DNA from: Aureimonas sp. SK2
GTDB lineage: Bacteria > Pseudomonadota > Alphaproteobacteria > Rhizobiales > Rhizobiaceae
Length of the DNA: 60,463 nucleotides
Assembly (NCBI RefSeq): GCF_029813115.1
Contig: NZ_JAPZDS010000020.1
Location: forward strand, 1-60,463
Direction: 5' to 3'
Below are positions 60,097 to 60,463 of this stretch, in pieces. Under the pieces are notes generated by a model. The model was not told the origin of the DNA. It did no database searches and worked only from the letters and a program-made list of their open reading frames with translations. Position numbers and translations under genes: made by a program. The stretch's first letter is position 1; each line of letters starts with the position of its first letter.

Positions 60097-60463
60097 CTAG
60101 TTGAAGCGGAACGAAGCCTTCGCCCACACGGTATGGAAGTCGAGGTCGTCGTTCGACGAGGTCTCGAATGTCTGCTGTCCGATGGGCAGCAGCGGATTGG
60201 TGTAGGTTACGTCGAGGTTTGTCTCGCCGATATCGGTGTAAAGATACTCGAGGCCGACCGAGAAATTCTGCGTGACGAGGTAATCGACGCCGCCACCGAC
60301 AGCATATCCAACGTCGTCGTTGTCGGATTTCACCGAGGTGGCAAAACCGCGCGTCGCGTTGAGGATGCCCGGCGAGACGAACTCGACATCGGTATCGGCG
60401 TAGGCCACGCCGCCCGTTGCGTAGATCGCAAGGCGCTCGGTCGGCAGGAAGCCGATCTTGGCA
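60097..60463 (-). CDS. Outer-membrane beta-barrel protein, partial (Omp25-like)
   Basis: Only the C-terminal 121 codons are in the window; the gene continues to the right. The segments RLAIYATGGVAYADTDVEF, GYAVGGGVDYLVTQNFSVGL and YLYTDIGETNLDV alternate as in beta strands, and it ends in FRFN with a terminal aromatic, typical of barrel insertion signals. It resembles Omp25/Omp31-like proteins of Hyphomicrobiales. The IS427-type element borders its stop codon exactly, leaving the protein intact. Confidence 0.85.
   Translation of the reverse strand, partial: AKIGFLPTERLAIYATGGVAYADTDVEFVSPGILNATRGFATSVKSDNDDVGYAVGGGVDYLVTQNFSVGLEYLYTDIGETNLDVTYTNPLLPIGQQTFETSSNDDLDFHTVWAKASFRFN

Larger units (their letters stand above)
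59261..60097 (+). mobile_element. IS427-type insertion sequence (IS5 family)
   Basis: Terminal sequences are recognisable: GGCCGTGTCCTCATAAC after TTAG on the left and, in reverse, GGGAGCGGACTCGTTAC after CTAG on the right. They match imperfectly, as expected of IS427 ends, and the roughly 840-base length fits. TTAG and CTAG flank the element; TAG may be the target. The right end lies exactly at the stop codon of the outer-membrane gene. The element could be mobile. Confidence 0.75.

Overview
The window is GC-rich DNA with the gene style of an alphaproteobacterium, probably of the Hyphomicrobiales (Rhizobiales). The evidence is a Ros/MucR-type regulator, a Ti-plasmid-style TraA relaxase with traC and traD, small XRE regulators of the rhizobial type and an Omp25-like beta-barrel. 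The host genus cannot be fixed from sequence alone. Most of the window (about 0.7-54 kb) looks like a self-transmissible plasmid or similar element. I found no rRNA, tRNA or CRISPR array.

Layout. (1) 0.7-9.4 kb is the leading region: small plus-strand genes including an ArdB/KlcA-type antirestriction protein, a PemK/MazF-like toxin-antitoxin pair, an SSB-like protein and a winged-helix Rep-like protein. They are separated by structured leaders, two of which occur in duplicate with covarying hairpins. (2) 9.6-16.0 kb is the DNA-processing region: coupling protein, traD and traC on the minus strand, a recognisable Q-type oriT at 12.08-12.11 kb, and a divergent traA relaxase-helicase whose C-terminal BID-like domain is duplicated as a separate gene. 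(3) 17.3-36.8 kb is a near-complete type I (IncI/Dot-Icm, type IVB) mating apparatus: dotD-dotC-dotB, then on the minus strand a traP-to-traY-like operon (traP, Q, R, U, V, W, X, Y), and on the plus strand a DsbC-like protein with dotI, dotH, dotG and icmT. (4) 36.8-42.9 kb has a DUF922-like protein, ParA with a small partner, a tandem 10-bp repeat array resembling a centromere, and a GGDEF-EAL protein next to a PhcB-like methyltransferase. (5) 43.2-54.3 kb is an accessory region: HNH-like protein, secreted nuclease, ArdC, a DUF6884-like protein, VapBC, MucR and five XRE regulators, with many unknown genes. (6) 54.5-60.5 kb carries a Bcr/CflA exporter, a chemoreceptor, a dead IS5-type transposase, an IS427-type insertion sequence and a partial outer-membrane protein, and may be ordinary replicon sequence.

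How it fits together. The oriT orientation implies that the minus strand is transferred with its 5' end leading towards coordinate 1. The antirestriction, SSB and toxin-antitoxin genes therefore enter the recipient first, and the transferred strand is their transcription template, as in the F-plasmid leading region. TraA would nick at oriT with TraC and TraD, the coupling protein would pass the relaxase-DNA complex to the Dot/Icm-type channel, and ParA plus VapBC would maintain the element afterwards. The hybrid of Ti-type processing and IncI-type mating genes, the structured leaders and the free-standing BID-like protein are the most unusual points.
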